A stretch of 15,192 bases of DNA from CBDVAK01 sp965371945 (GCA_965371945.1 CBDVAK010000053.1:1-15192); one strand, 5' to 3'; positions 7,054-15,097 are shown, counted from the first letter of the stretch. Made by a program: numbers and translations. The notes: a model not told the origin generated them from the letters alone.

Positions 7054-7461
7054 TTTGTTCGCGGCCGGTCTCTGTGCCTCTACAGTCTTCTGGTCACCCC
7101 TGGTTTCGCCGTGGTATACAGCCGTAACAGACCACTACAACACCCGCGCCCGCATTGACCCGGCGCGTTGAGAACCTTCACGGGAATCGCCTAGTCCGCA
7201 TTTCTCACCAGTGTGCGTGAGGATCGCGCAGGGATTTGGATTCACAGGGGATTTTTCGAACGAGTGCAATACTCTCCGTATTGCCGAGCGAGGAAAATTC
7301 TCTGTGGAGACAAAGAACAAGCGAGAGCGCGGACATCTGGTGGGAAATACGGGCTAGAATCACTGCTGAACAGCGCGCGGTACACCATGGACTCTTGCCA
7401 CGATCATCAGCACAACGCCCGGGAACCCATGGGTCCCCGGGTTCCGCACGGTGTTGCCAGC
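7054..7461 (+). other. Gene-free leader region upstream of the lipase gene
   Basis: About 400 bases between the phosphatase stop and the lipase signal peptide. The lipase frame remains open back to 7213, but that extension shows no family resemblance and would put the signal peptide internally. The stretch contains a weak CTCAC/GTGAG inverted repeat (7204-7208 and 7217-7221), a TAGAAT -10-like hexamer at 7355-7360 without a matching -35, and a 24-base near-perfect palindrome at its 3' end. I see no RNA gene or mobile element that I can name. Confidence 0.5.
7418..7441. repeat. 24-base near-perfect palindrome before the lipase start
   Basis: Left arm CCCGGGAACCCA (7418-7429) and right arm TGGGTCCCCGGG (7430-7441) are reverse complements with one mismatch; the centre ACCCATGGGT is exact. 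It ends 20 bases before the chosen ATG and could be an operator or an mRNA hairpin near the ribosome site. Confidence 0.7.
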
Positions 7462-8244
7462 ATGGTTAAGCTCATAACACGCGCTTTGACGGTGCTGGCA
7501 CTGGTGGCGCTGCTATCGCTGCCAGGTGCCGGCAGCGCACAAGGGCCGGCACCCACTCCACCGCAGGCTGACGCCGATCTGGTGGTGGTCCTGCACGGCC
7601 TGGGCCGAACTGCTTACGCCATGCGCGCGATCAGCAAGCGTCTGCGCAAGGCCGGTTTCGAAATACACAGCATCGAATATCCCTCGACCAGACAATCACC
7701 TGGAACTCTGGTTGAAATGATCGACCGCCAGATACAACGCTGCTGCAACGACAGCACCCGTCCCACTCACTTCGTCACCCATTCGCTGGGTGGCATACTG
7801 GCCCGCGCCTACCTGGCCCGCAGGCCGTTGCCCAATCTAGGCCGTGTGGTCATGCTGGCGCCGCCCAACAGCGGCAGCGAACTGGTCGATACCTTTGGCG
7901 AGCAATGGTGGTTCAAAAAGTTCCTGGGTCCCACCGCCACGCAACTGGGGACTACGGGACAAAGTCTGCCCAACGGACTCGGGAAACCGTACTACGAACT
8001 GGGTATCATCGCCGGCAACCGCAGTATCAACCCGGTCGGGTCACTGGTGATACCGGGCCCGGACGACGGCATGGTGTCAGTGGAGAGTACCCAGCTTGGC
8101 GGCATGACCGATTTTCTGATTCTTCCCACCGATCACGTGTTTATGCGCTATGATCGCGATGTCGCCGACGAAGTCGTCTATTTCCTGCGCAATGGGCGCT
8201 TTTTCACACCGGATACCGTGTTGACCACCCCAGCGCGGGACTGA
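7462..8244 (+). CDS. Exported alpha/beta-hydrolase (lipase/esterase-like)
   Basis: A 260-residue secreted or periplasmic serine hydrolase of the alpha/beta-hydrolase fold. The N-terminus is a Sec signal peptide (MVKLITR, then a Leu/Val/Ala-rich core, probable cleavage after GSA at residue 26). The oxyanion HG is in VVLHGLGRT (45-46 are HG). The nucleophile elbow is THSLGG (Ser108), followed by the likely acid in PDDGMVSVES (Asp201 or 202) and the catalytic His in TDHVFM (His225). The pattern resembles triacylglycerol lipases and PGAP1-like esterases; the substrate is not determined. The ATG at 7462 is chosen because it starts the signal peptide, although no clear Shine-Dalgarno precedes it; ATGs at 7429 and 7387 are in frame. 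It is downstream of the phosphatase gene but separated by about 400 bases. Confidence 0.85.
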   Translation: MVKLITRALTVLALVALLSLPGAGSAQGPAPTPPQADADLVVVLHGLGRTAYAMRAISKRLRKAGFEIHSIEYPSTRQSPGTLVEMIDRQIQRCCNDSTRPTHFVTHSLGGILARAYLARRPLPNLGRVVMLAPPNSGSELVDTFGEQWWFKKFLGPTATQLGTTGQSLPNGLGKPYYELGIIAGNRSINPVGSLVIPGPDDGMVSVESTQLGGMTDFLILPTDHVFMRYDRDVADEVVYFLRNGRFFTPDTVLTTPARD

Positions 8245-8271
8245 CGGGCGCGCACTGTTGAGAAATGCACG

Positions 8272-8487
8272 CTAGAACCTGCGCAGTGCCGGCCAGTTCG
8301 AGAACGCCAGATAGTACAGATAGATCAGATTCACCAGCGGCACCAGCATCAGCAGCGACCACCAGCCCGAATAGCCCGCCTTGGTGGAGATCTTCCAAAA
8401 TGGCACCACCAACACCACCACCCAGAGCGCAAATAGCCCCAGTTGCCAGAAACCCTGTTCACCCGTCATGAAACCCTGTTCTTCCAT
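8272..8487 (-). CDS. Small two-helix membrane protein
   Basis: A 71-residue inner-membrane protein with two hydrophobic helices, about residues 13-30 and 41-62, separated by the segment WKISTKAGYSGWWSLL. This core (charged WKIxxKAG turn, aromatic GWW, then LVPLVNLIYLYYLAF) recurs in many small unannotated bacterial membrane proteins, sometimes next to DUF805-type genes; I know no function for it. The ATG at 8487 has GGAG six bases upstream. An ATG at 8469 is possible. It is convergent with the lipase gene (27 bases between stops) and divergent from the TerB-like gene. Confidence 0.75.
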   Translation of the reverse strand: MEEQGFMTGEQGFWQLGLFALWVVVLVVPFWKISTKAGYSGWWSLLMLVPLVNLIYLYYLAFSNWPALRRF

Positions 8488-8614
8488 CACCGTCTCCGCT
8501 CGTATAGTCGCTGTTCCCGGCGAGGCTGCCGGTCCCCACTGCAGCGCGGGGCACTGGCAGTGTAGGCATCGAAGTCGCCACAGTCCACGCCGCTGATCTC
8601 CGAGGAGTACCCAG

Positions 8615-9082
8615 ATGCTGGTATCGATACAGGAATTTTTCGAGCGCAGGATCGCCTGCACGACGACCCTCGGGGATGACCCACGCGCACTACAGCTGGC
8701 AACCGCGGCACTGCTGGTCGAGCTAATGCGGGCCGATTTCGAAGTTGGCGACGAGGAGCATCAGGCAGTGGTCGACAACCTGCGCAGTTTCTTCGGGCTG
8801 GCCGAGAGCGAAACGCGTGAACTGGTGGCGCTGGCCGAACGCGAGGCCGACGAGGGCGTATCGCTCTATCAGTTCACGAGTCTGATCGGCAAGCACTTCG
8901 ATGCCGCGCGCAAACAGCAGATCATCGAGATGCTGTGGCGGATCAGCTACGCCGACGGACACAAGCACATGTATGAGGAGCACCTGGTGCGCAAACTGGC
9001 CAAGCTCCTCTACGTGCCACACATGGTTTTCGTTCAGGCCCGGCTCAAAATCGAGGCCGAATACGCTCAAGCGGGTTCATAG
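8615..9082 (+). CDS. TerB-like (tellurite-resistance family) protein
   Basis: A 155-residue, all-helical cytosolic protein of the TerB/COG4103 type. Two internally similar acidic segments support this: ADFEVGDEEH (40-49) and YADGHKHMYEEHLVRKLA (112-129), which in TerB form the metal-binding EF-like sites. It is not part of a ter operon here, so a tellurite role should not be assumed; stand-alone members are of unknown function. The ATG at 8615 has a strong GAGGAG seven bases upstream. Its last 16 bases overlap the 3' end of the convergent metH gene. Confidence 0.82.
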   Translation: MLVSIQEFFERRIACTTTLGDDPRALQLATAALLVELMRADFEVGDEEHQAVVDNLRSFFGLAESETRELVALAEREADEGVSLYQFTSLIGKHFDAARKQQIIEMLWRISYADGHKHMYEEHLVRKLAKLLYVPHMVFVQARLKIEAEYAQAGS

Positions 9083-12000
9083 GCCAGTTGCATAGCCAGC
9101 CAACGCTCCACCTCCGCCAGACGCAGCCCCTTGCGGGAGGCATAGTCCAGGGCCTGATCCCGGCCGATCCGACCAACGCCGAAGTAGCGCGCCTGCGGAT
9201 GCGAGAAATACCAGCCGCTGACCGAGGCGGCAGGCAGCATGGCGAAACTCTCGGTGAGCGTGATTCCCGCCTTCCGGGTCACCCCGAGCAGCTCCCACAA
9301 CGACCGTTTTTCGGTATGGTCGGGACAGGCCGGATAGCCTGGCGCTGGCCGAATACCCTGATATGTCTCGCCAATCAGCGCATCGTTGTCCAGCGCCTCG
9401 TCAGCCGCATAGCCCCAGAATTCCCGACGCACCCGCTGGTGCATGTGCTCGGCGAAGGCCTCGGCAAGGCGATCGGCCAGCGCCTTGAGCAAGATACTGT
9501 TGTAATCATCGTGCTGGTCGGCAAAGCGTTGCAGATGTGACTCGATACCCTCCCCGGCACTGACCGCGAAAGCGCCCAGATAGTCCGGAACTGAACTGGA
9601 CAGCGGTGCGACCGAATCGGCCAGACAATGATTGTAGCGCCCCTGCGGCTTTTTCATCTGCTGGCGCAGGTGGTGCAGGGTCATGATCGGCTTGCCCCGG
9701 GCGTCATCGCCATAGAGTTCGATATCGTCGTCACCGATCCGGTTTGCAGGGAAAAATCCGATCACGCCACGAGGCCTCAACCAGCTTTCGGCGACGATTC
9801 GGTCGAGCATCTGTCGGGCATCCTCAAACAGGCTGCGGGCATGCTCCCCAACCACCGGGTCTTCGAGTATGGCCGGATAACGACCTCGCAGTTCCCAGGT
9901 CTGAAAAAACGGCGTCCAGTCGATGGCGGCAGCCAGATCAGCCAACGGGTACCGATCGAATGAACGGGTGCCGAGAAACGAAGGCACAGGCGGCCTGTAT
10001 TCCCGCCAGTCGATGGGCATGCGGTTGGCACGTGCCTCAGCGATCGCCACGATGTTGCTGCGAGCCCTGCGGTTGCGATGCTGTTCGCGTTTGCGCTGGT
10101 AGTCGGACCTGATCGTCTCCACGTACTTGTCGCGAAGCTCATCGCTGAGCAGGCTTTGGGCGACCCCGACTGCTCGCGAGGCATCCTTGACATAAACGAC
10201 CGGGGCCTTCCGCTGTGGCGCGATCTTGACCGCGGTGTGTACCAATGATGTGGTGGCACCACCGATCAGCAGCGGCAGATCCAGGCCCTGACGCTCCATT
10301 TCGCCTGCAACGCTGACCATCTCGTCCAGCGAGGGTGTGATCAGACCTGACAGCCCGATGAGATCTGCGTCGTGTTCTCGGGCAGTGTCGAGAATCCGGT
10401 TCACGGGCACCATCACCCCGAGGTCGATCACTTCGAAATTGTTGCACTGCAAGACGACGCCCACGATGTTCTTGCCGATGTCGTGAACGTCGCCTTTAAC
10501 GGTGGCCATGACGATCCTGCCGTTGCTCCGGCGTGCACCTGCTTCACGCCCCGCCTCGATAAACGGCACCAGATGCGCGACTGCTTTTTTCATTACCCGG
10601 GCCGACTTAACCACCTGCGGCAGGAACATCTTGCCGGCACCAAACAGGTCGCCGACCACGTTCATGCCATCCATCAATGGCCCCTCGATGACCTGTACTG
10701 GCCGCGCCACCTGCTGACGAGCCTGTTCGGTATCCTCCACGATGAACTGGTCTATACCCTTGACCAGGGCGTGTTCAAGCCGCCGGACCACCGGCCACTG
10801 GCGCCACTCCGGATCCTCGGTGACAGTCTGGCGGGTGCCGTCACCCCGGTATCGCTCGGCGATTTCCAGCAACCGGTCGGTGGCATCAGCACGCCGGGCC
10901 AGGATGACGTCCTCGACTCGATCGCGTAGTTCAGCGGGTATCTCCTCGTAGATCGCCAACTGCCCCGCATTGACGATGCCCATGTCCATCCCCGCGGAGA
11001 TGGCGTGGTAGAGAAATGCCGAGTGCATGGCTTCGCGGACCGGATCATTGCCACGGAAGGAGAAAGAGACATTCGACACACCCCCGCTGACCAGCACACC
11101 GGGCAACCGGTGCTTGATCTGTCGGGTGGCCTCGATGAAATCCAGCGCATAGCGATCGTGTTCCTCGATGCCCGTGGCCACGGCAAAAATGTTGGGGTCG
11201 AGAATGATATCGCCGGCACCAAAACCGACCTTTTCCATCAGCAGCCGGCAACTGCGTTCGGCAATCTCCACCTTGCGCTGCAGCGTGTCAGCCTGACCCT
11301 GCGGGTCGAAAGCCATCACCACCACCGCCGCCCCATAACGACGCACCAGGCGAGCCTGCTCCAGAAACACCTGCTCGCCTTCCTTGAGGCTGATGGAATT
11401 CACCACCGCCCGCCCCTGTACGCACTTGAGCCCGGCCTCGATCACCGACCACTTGGACGAGTCGATCATCACCGGTACCCGCGAGATATCGGGTTCGGAA
11501 GCGATCAGATTGAGGAAGCGCACCATGGCAGCCTCGGAATCGAGCATGCCCTCGTCCATGTTGACATCGATGATCTGGGCACCGTTTTCGACCTGGCTGC
11601 GCGCCACTTCGATGGCTGCGACGAAATCATCCTCCCGGATCAGGCGGCGAAACCGTGCCGAGCCAGTGACATTGGTGCGCTCGCCGACATTGACGAACAG
11701 TGTCTCCGGGCTGATATTGCATGGCTCCAGACCGGACAAACGGCATACCGGCGGCAGCACCGGTGGTCGCCTGGGCCGGGTACCGGAACACTCCGCGACC
11801 ATGGCGCGGATGTGATCAGGGGTGGTGCCGCAACAACCGCCAAGAATATTGACCAAACCAGCGGTGGCGAACTCGGCGGTGACCGCGGCCATGTGCGCCG
11901 CGGACTCTTCGTACTCTCCGAACTCGTTGGGCAGTCCCGCGTTGGGGTGCACGCTGACCAGACAGTCGGCAATCCCTGACAGCTCGCTCAGATAGGGCCG

Positions 12001-12762
12001 CAACTGCTCCGCGCCCAATGCACAGTTGAGCCCGATACTGATCGGTGCGGCATGGCTCAGCGAGTTCCAGAACGCTTCCACCGTCTGTCCCGACAGCACC
12101 CGGCCGGAGGCATCGGTGATGGTCCCCGAGATCATCAACGGCACCTTGACACCGCGACGTTGCAGTTCCGAGTCCACCGCAAACACCGCTGCCTTGGCGT
12201 TGAGCGTGTCGAACACGGTCTCGATCATGAGCAGATCCACCCCGCCATCGAGCAAACCACGGACGGCTTCCCGGTAGGCGCTGACCAGCGTATCGAAATC
12301 GATATTCCGGAAACCCGGATCGTTGACATCGGGAGACATCGAAGCGGTACGGTTGGTGGGGCCCAGCACGCCAGCGACAAAGCGGGGCTGGCCGCTGCTG
12401 GCGGCAACCTCGTCGGCTGCCTGGCGGGCCAGGCGGGCTGAGCTGCGGTTCATCTCCCCGACCAACTCCTGCATGCCGTAGTCGGCCATGGAGACCGCGT
12501 TGGCATTAAAGGTATTGGTCTCGATGATGTCCGCGCCAGCCTCGAGAAAAGCGCTGTGTATCCCGCGGATCACATCGGGACGGGTCAGCGACAGCAAATC
12601 GTTGTTGCCTTTCAGCTGACTGGGCCAGTCGGCGAAGCGCCGGCCACGATAGTCGCCCTCCTCCAGCCCGTGGGCCTGGATCATGGTCCCCATCGCACCG
12701 TCCAGAAAGACGATGCGTTGTTTCAACAGGGCGTGCAGCAGTTCGATATTTTCGGGGTTCAT
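9067..12762 (-). CDS. metH: Cobalamin-dependent methionine synthase
   Basis: A 1231-residue cytosolic enzyme that makes methionine from homocysteine and 5-methyltetrahydrofolate via methylcobalamin. Domains in order: homocysteine-binding barrel (1-325) with zinc ligands C247, C310 and C311; pterin-binding barrel (about 350-625; starts VNVGERTNVTGS); cobalamin cap and Rossmann domain (about 650-890) with the DxHxxG motif, whose His760 is the lower cobalt ligand, and SGLITPSLDEM; reactivation domain (about 900-1231) with the AdoMet motif RPAPGYPACPDH (1138-1149). Length and residue numbering match the E. coli enzyme (1227 residues; cysteines 247, 310 and 311 are the same). All catalytic motifs are intact. 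The ATG at 12762 fits this alignment, though its ribosome site is weak. I see no cobalamin, SAM or SAH riboswitch and no MetJ box upstream. It is divergent from the DUF4426 gene and overlaps the TerB-like gene by 16 bases at its 3' end. Confidence 0.98.
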   Translation of the reverse strand: MNPENIELLHALLKQRIVFLDGAMGTMIQAHGLEEGDYRGRRFADWPSQLKGNNDLLSLTRPDVIRGIHSAFLEAGADIIETNTFNANAVSMADYGMQELVGEMNRSSARLARQAADEVAASSGQPRFVAGVLGPTNRTASMSPDVNDPGFRNIDFDTLVSAYREAVRGLLDGGVDLLMIETVFDTLNAKAAVFAVDSELQRRGVKVPLMISGTITDASGRVLSGQTVEAFWNSLSHAAPISIGLNCALGAEQLRPYLSELSGIADCLVSVHPNAGLPNEFGEYEESAAHMAAVTAEFATAGLVNILGGCCGTTPDHIRAMVAECSGTRPRRPPVLPPVCRLSGLEPCNISPETLFVNVGERTNVTGSARFRRLIREDDFVAAIEVARSQVENGAQIIDVNMDEGMLDSEAAMVRFLNLIASEPDISRVPVMIDSSKWSVIEAGLKCVQGRAVVNSISLKEGEQVFLEQARLVRRYGAAVVVMAFDPQGQADTLQRKVEIAERSCRLLMEKVGFGAGDIILDPNIFAVATGIEEHDRYALDFIEATRQIKHRLPGVLVSGGVSNVSFSFRGNDPVREAMHSAFLYHAISAGMDMGIVNAGQLAIYEEIPAELRDRVEDVILARRADATDRLLEIAERYRGDGTRQTVTEDPEWRQWPVVRRLEHALVKGIDQFIVEDTEQARQQVARPVQVIEGPLMDGMNVVGDLFGAGKMFLPQVVKSARVMKKAVAHLVPFIEAGREAGARRSNGRIVMATVKGDVHDIGKNIVGVVLQCNNFEVIDLGVMVPVNRILDTAREHDADLIGLSGLITPSLDEMVSVAGEMERQGLDLPLLIGGATTSLVHTAVKIAPQRKAPVVYVKDASRAVGVAQSLLSDELRDKYVETIRSDYQRKREQHRNRRARSNIVAIAEARANRMPIDWREYRPPVPSFLGTRSFDRYPLADLAAAIDWTPFFQTWELRGRYPAILEDPVVGEHARSLFEDARQMLDRIVAESWLRPRGVIGFFPANRIGDDDIELYGDDARGKPIMTLHHLRQQMKKPQGRYNHCLADSVAPLSSSVPDYLGAFAVSAGEGIESHLQRFADQHDDYNSILLKALADRLAEAFAEHMHQRVRREFWGYAADEALDNDALIGETYQGIRPAPGYPACPDHTEKRSLWELLGVTRKAGITLTESFAMLPAASVSGWYFSHPQARYFGVGRIGRDQALDYASRKGLRLAEVERWLAMQLAYEPA

Positions 12763-12856
12763 TGTTCAGACCGGAGCAGATGATCGGGGCCAGGCGGGCA
12801 TCTCGACGCCCCGATTCTTGGATGTATTGCTGCGCGAACCCTAAGGCCGGGCACCG

Positions 12857-12885
12857 AATAAATCAAATTGATCGTCTTCATTCAA
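12857..12885 (-). promoter_or_regulatory. Candidate sigma-70 promoter of metH
   Basis: On the minus strand TTGAAT (12880-12885) and TTTATT (12857-12862) are separated by 17 bases, each 4 of 6 to consensus, in the most AT-rich part of the divergent region. It would give a leader of roughly 85-90 bases before the metH ATG. Confidence 0.3.
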
Positions 12886-12922
12886 AACATGAGCCAGATT
12901 AATTCAAAGCACCTGTCGGCGA

Positions 12923-12944
12923 CCGCCAGCCACTATACTGGCGG
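12923..12944 (+). promoter_or_regulatory. -10 box within an operator-like inverted repeat, DUF4426 gene
   Basis: TATACT (12934-12939, 5 of 6 to consensus) lies within the exact inverted repeat CCGCCAG (12923-12929) / CTGGCGG (12938-12944), spacing 8. No good -35 is visible. A dyad on the -10 suggests a repressor site; alternatively, it is a chance hairpin. Confidence 0.4.
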
Positions 12945-12955
12945 GGTGATCCCCG
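12942..12955 (+). promoter_or_regulatory. Short 5'-leader hairpin before the DUF4426 ribosome site
   Basis: CGGGG (12942-12946) pairs with CCCCG (12951-12955) around TGAT. It ends five bases before the GAGGAGG ribosome site (12961-12967), so it could affect message stability or translation. Confidence 0.35.
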
Positions 12956-12973
12956 TGGATGAGGAGGCACCCT

Positions 12974-13429
12974 ATGTACCCGCGACTACGCACCCTGCCG
13001 ATGACCGCGCTGCTGTCGATCGCCCTGCTGTTTCCCACCATGGTCAACGCGGAGCGCTCGCAGGTCTTTGGCGACTACACCGTGCACTTCAACGCCATCA
13101 GCACCCACTTGCTCTCCCCCGACATCGCCAGTCACTACCAGATTCCCCGTAGCCCCAACCAGGGCATGCTGACAATCGCAGTTCTCAAAACGGCAAGGGA
13201 CAACACCGGCAAACCCGTCGCCGCGTCGATCACCGGGACAGCAACCAACCTGAGCGCTCAGCAGAGTCAGCTGCAGATGCGGGAAATTCAGGAAGGAACC
13301 GCCATCTACTATATCGACAGCTTCCGGGTCAGCAATGAGGAGACCCTCAGCTTCGACCTGGAGATCACGCCGATCGATGGCGGCATGCCCATGCAGTTGC
13401 GGTTCCAGCAGCAGTTCTTCGTCGAATAG
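12974..13429 (+). CDS. DUF4426 family exported protein
   Basis: A 151-residue periplasmic protein with a Sec signal peptide (MYPRLRTLPM, then a hydrophobic core; likely cleavage after VNA at residue 26). The mature part opens ERSQVFGDYTVHFNAIST, the usual start of DUF4426, and is a beta-rich domain ending QLRFQQQFFVE. The family has no established function. The ATG at 12974 is set by the strong GAGGAGG at 12961-12967; an earlier ATG at 12959 would overlap that site. It is divergent from metH, with 211 bases between starts. From memory, in Pseudomonas aeruginosa the family member PA0388 lies next to metW and metX, so a methionine-gene neighbourhood recurs. That suggests a link but does not prove one. 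Confidence 0.88.
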   Translation: MYPRLRTLPMTALLSIALLFPTMVNAERSQVFGDYTVHFNAISTHLLSPDIASHYQIPRSPNQGMLTIAVLKTARDNTGKPVAASITGTATNLSAQQSQLQMREIQEGTAIYYIDSFRVSNEETLSFDLEITPIDGGMPMQLRFQQQFFVE

Positions 13430-13492
13430 CGGCAACGAACCAAAACCTTCGCATGTTTCTGGAACTCAGGCATTCGCGCCCCGGAAATCGCC

Positions 13493-14323
13493 TTAGTGCG
13501 CTGTCGGCCGTAAACTGAACAACGTTTCGGCCTCGTCGACGTCCGCGAAGATCTCCCGCCAGGCCACATAAAAAAAGGCGCCCAAAAACGCCGGTAGCGG
13601 CAGCGCCAACACCTGTGCCGCCGCCGACAGCGCCGCACTACCCGAAAGCAGCATCACCAGCAACGCAGGGACACCCAGCGCCACCGGCAGCCAGGGATTG
13701 AGCCAGGTCGCGCGAAAACTGAGCCGCCAAGCATGATACAAGGGCACTTCCCGAAACAGGTGCAAGGGGACGGTGAACAATGCGAACAGCACCTGGGTGA
13801 CCAGCAGCAGTCCACCGGTCATGCCGAGTTGCGTTGCCAGGATGGTATCCGCCACACCAAAATAAGCCGTATCGAAGAAACGCCGGGCACCGTCTCCCGC
13901 CAGAAGACCGACCGGGGCCAACAGGTTCTGCACGATATAGAGTGCGAGGTATCCCTGCAGCAACAGCGCGAACAGGTACAAAGCGGTGCGCACGATCGGT
14001 CGGGTGCTGGCACGGTTGGCCAGGTGTCGCCAGGGTTGCTCGGTGTCACGATCGGCGGCGCGGGCAGCGGCACAAGCCACCGATATCCCCAGGCCCAGCG
14101 GAATGCCATAGCAGATGGCAGTGGCCAACAGACCGATCCAGGGACCTGGTATCGGTACCGTCAGTCGCCAGATCGGCAGCGCCAGTAGCAACACGGTTCC
14201 CATCGGGGGCAACAATGCCGCAACCACGAACAAACCCGGCCGATGGCCGACCAGACCTGTGGCTACGGCCAGCCAGCCCACGGCATCCGCTGGCGGCACG
14301 GCCCGAGGAGACAAACCACTCAA
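13493..14323 (-). CDS. Six-helix membrane protein, BPSS1780-like
   Basis: A 276-residue inner-membrane protein with hydrophobic helices at about 31-52, 61-84, 111-140, 166-190, 211-227 and 232-256. The N-terminal RAVPPADAVGWLAVATGL and the later YHAWRLSFRATWLNPWLP resemble the BPSS1780 family (VPxxxGxxWxxxGxxLF and AxxxSxxAxxxNxxP patterns); function unknown. The start codon is unusual: TTG at 14323 with only a weak TGGA upstream. In-frame TTG at 14314 and GTG at 14299 are alternatives. It follows the OmpA-C-like gene by 27 bases on the same strand, so the two are probably co-transcribed. It is convergent with the DUF4426 gene (63 bases between stops). Confidence 0.8.
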   Translation of the reverse strand: MSGLSPRAVPPADAVGWLAVATGLVGHRPGLFVVAALLPPMGTVLLLALPIWRLTVPIPGPWIGLLATAICYGIPLGLGISVACAAARAADRDTEQPWRHLANRASTRPIVRTALYLFALLLQGYLALYIVQNLLAPVGLLAGDGARRFFDTAYFGVADTILATQLGMTGGLLLVTQVLFALFTVPLHLFREVPLYHAWRLSFRATWLNPWLPVALGVPALLVMLLSGSAALSAAAQVLALPLPAFLGAFFYVAWREIFADVDEAETLFSLRPTAH

Positions 14324-14343
14324 ACGCTAAATCCAGCGGGACA

Positions 14344-14360
14344 GGCCGGCTCAGCCGGCC
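14344..14360. repeat. Palindrome over the stop codon of the upstream gene
   Basis: GGCCGGCT (14344-14351) and AGCCGGCC (14353-14360) are exact reverse complements around one base. The minus-strand TGA stop (14351-14353) sits at the centre. It separates the two minus-strand genes and could attenuate the downstream one. No T-run follows. Confidence 0.6.
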
Positions 14361-15097
14361 CCGCCACGACCCACGGACTGCAGCACGAAGTTGGAGTACG
14401 CGCCCAGATCCAGTGGAAACTCCTCGGTCTTTTGCAACGCGTCGCTCAGCGCCGCGGAAATCTCGACACCGGGTTGGCCGGCCGAGACGACGATCAGCAC
14501 GACACGTCGTTGTGAAGCCGTCTGCTGCTCGGAGCAGCCTTCGCAGGTTCCCAGATGTCGGCCCAGATTGAGCGTATACATGAGCATGCTCGAGGGCACT
14601 TTAGGCCGCACCCAGGCCGCCAACTGATCGGCCCGCAGTTGCGCCCTCTGTTCTTCCTCAGCCAGGCTTCCCTCGACCGAGGCAGCCCCCACGCATATAA
14701 GCTGCGACGCCTTTTCCATGAGCGCCGCTATCCCGGAGCCATCAAGACGGGCGGCGATATCCACCACATGGCCTGACACATCGGTGACCAGCTTCTCGCT
14801 GCCAAAATCCCAGCGATAATCACCCGGCAATATCAGAACCTTGAAAAAGGCGACCTTGCCCTGCCGGTCGCTACCCTGGGCGACATACTCCTCCCAGCCA
14901 TCGACCAGCCGATCCGGCTTGCGAACTCGCCTGCGCCGCACGGTGCGGGGCACCAGCGGCGCCGGCACGACTTTGGCAGTTCGTTCCACGACGGCAATCG
15001 GATCCGGTGCGGTCACCACCAGAATCACGATACCGCTTGCCGCGATCACCGACAGCACCACCGCAGCAAGTACACCGAAAGACATCCGCTTCGCCAC
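14351..15097 (-). CDS. Single-helix-anchored periplasmic protein with OmpA-C-like domain
   Basis: A 248-residue protein with a cytoplasmic MAKR start, one N-terminal membrane helix (about 6-28), a basic proline-containing linker (about 40-66, with RRRR at 54-57) and a globular periplasmic domain. Residues about 110-205 resemble an OmpA-C fold: LICVGAASVEG (133-143), the helix RAQLRADQLAAWV (151-163), and ASQRRVVLIVV (194-204), which parallels the family's RRV strand. The peptidoglycan-binding residues are not clearly conserved. A CxxC (C185, C188) could form a disulfide. The start is GTG at 15097; ATG at 15085 has a better-spaced AGGTGG and would remove only MAKR. It is probably the first gene of a two-gene unit with the BPSS1780-like protein. 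Function unknown. Confidence 0.75.
   Translation of the reverse strand: MAKRMSFGVLAAVVLSVIAASGIVILVVTAPDPIAVVERTAKVVPAPLVPRTVRRRRVRKPDRLVDGWEEYVAQGSDRQGKVAFFKVLILPGDYRWDFGSEKLVTDVSGHVVDIAARLDGSGIAALMEKASQLICVGAASVEGSLAEEEQRAQLRADQLAAWVRPKVPSSMLMYTLNLGRHLGTCEGCSEQQTASQRRVVLIVVSAGQPGVEISAALSDALQKTEEFPLDLGAYSNFVLQSVGRGGAG

Noticed and set aside
7201..7460. Insertion-sequence end or degraded transposase before the lipase gene
   Set aside because: The CTCAC/GTGAG repeat looked IS-like, but there is no transposase fragment, target duplication or second terminal repeat in the window.
7213..7461. N-terminal extension of the lipase from 7213
   Set aside because: It would bury a clear Sec signal peptide, and the extension has no hydrolase or membrane-domain features.
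8503..8508. TATAGT as a -10 box for the TerB-like gene
   Set aside because: No -35 lies at a suitable distance and the leader would exceed 100 bases; support is too weak to annotate.
11005..11979. Plus-strand open frame of 324 codons opposite metH
   Set aside because: It is antisense to conserved metH domains and is histidine/aspartate-rich in the manner of shadow frames of high-G+C genes.
12763..12973. Cobalamin, SAH or SAM riboswitch, or MetJ box, upstream of metH
   Set aside because: I looked for the B12-box sequence, an SAH-type core and AGACGTCT-like repeats and found none in the 211-base region.
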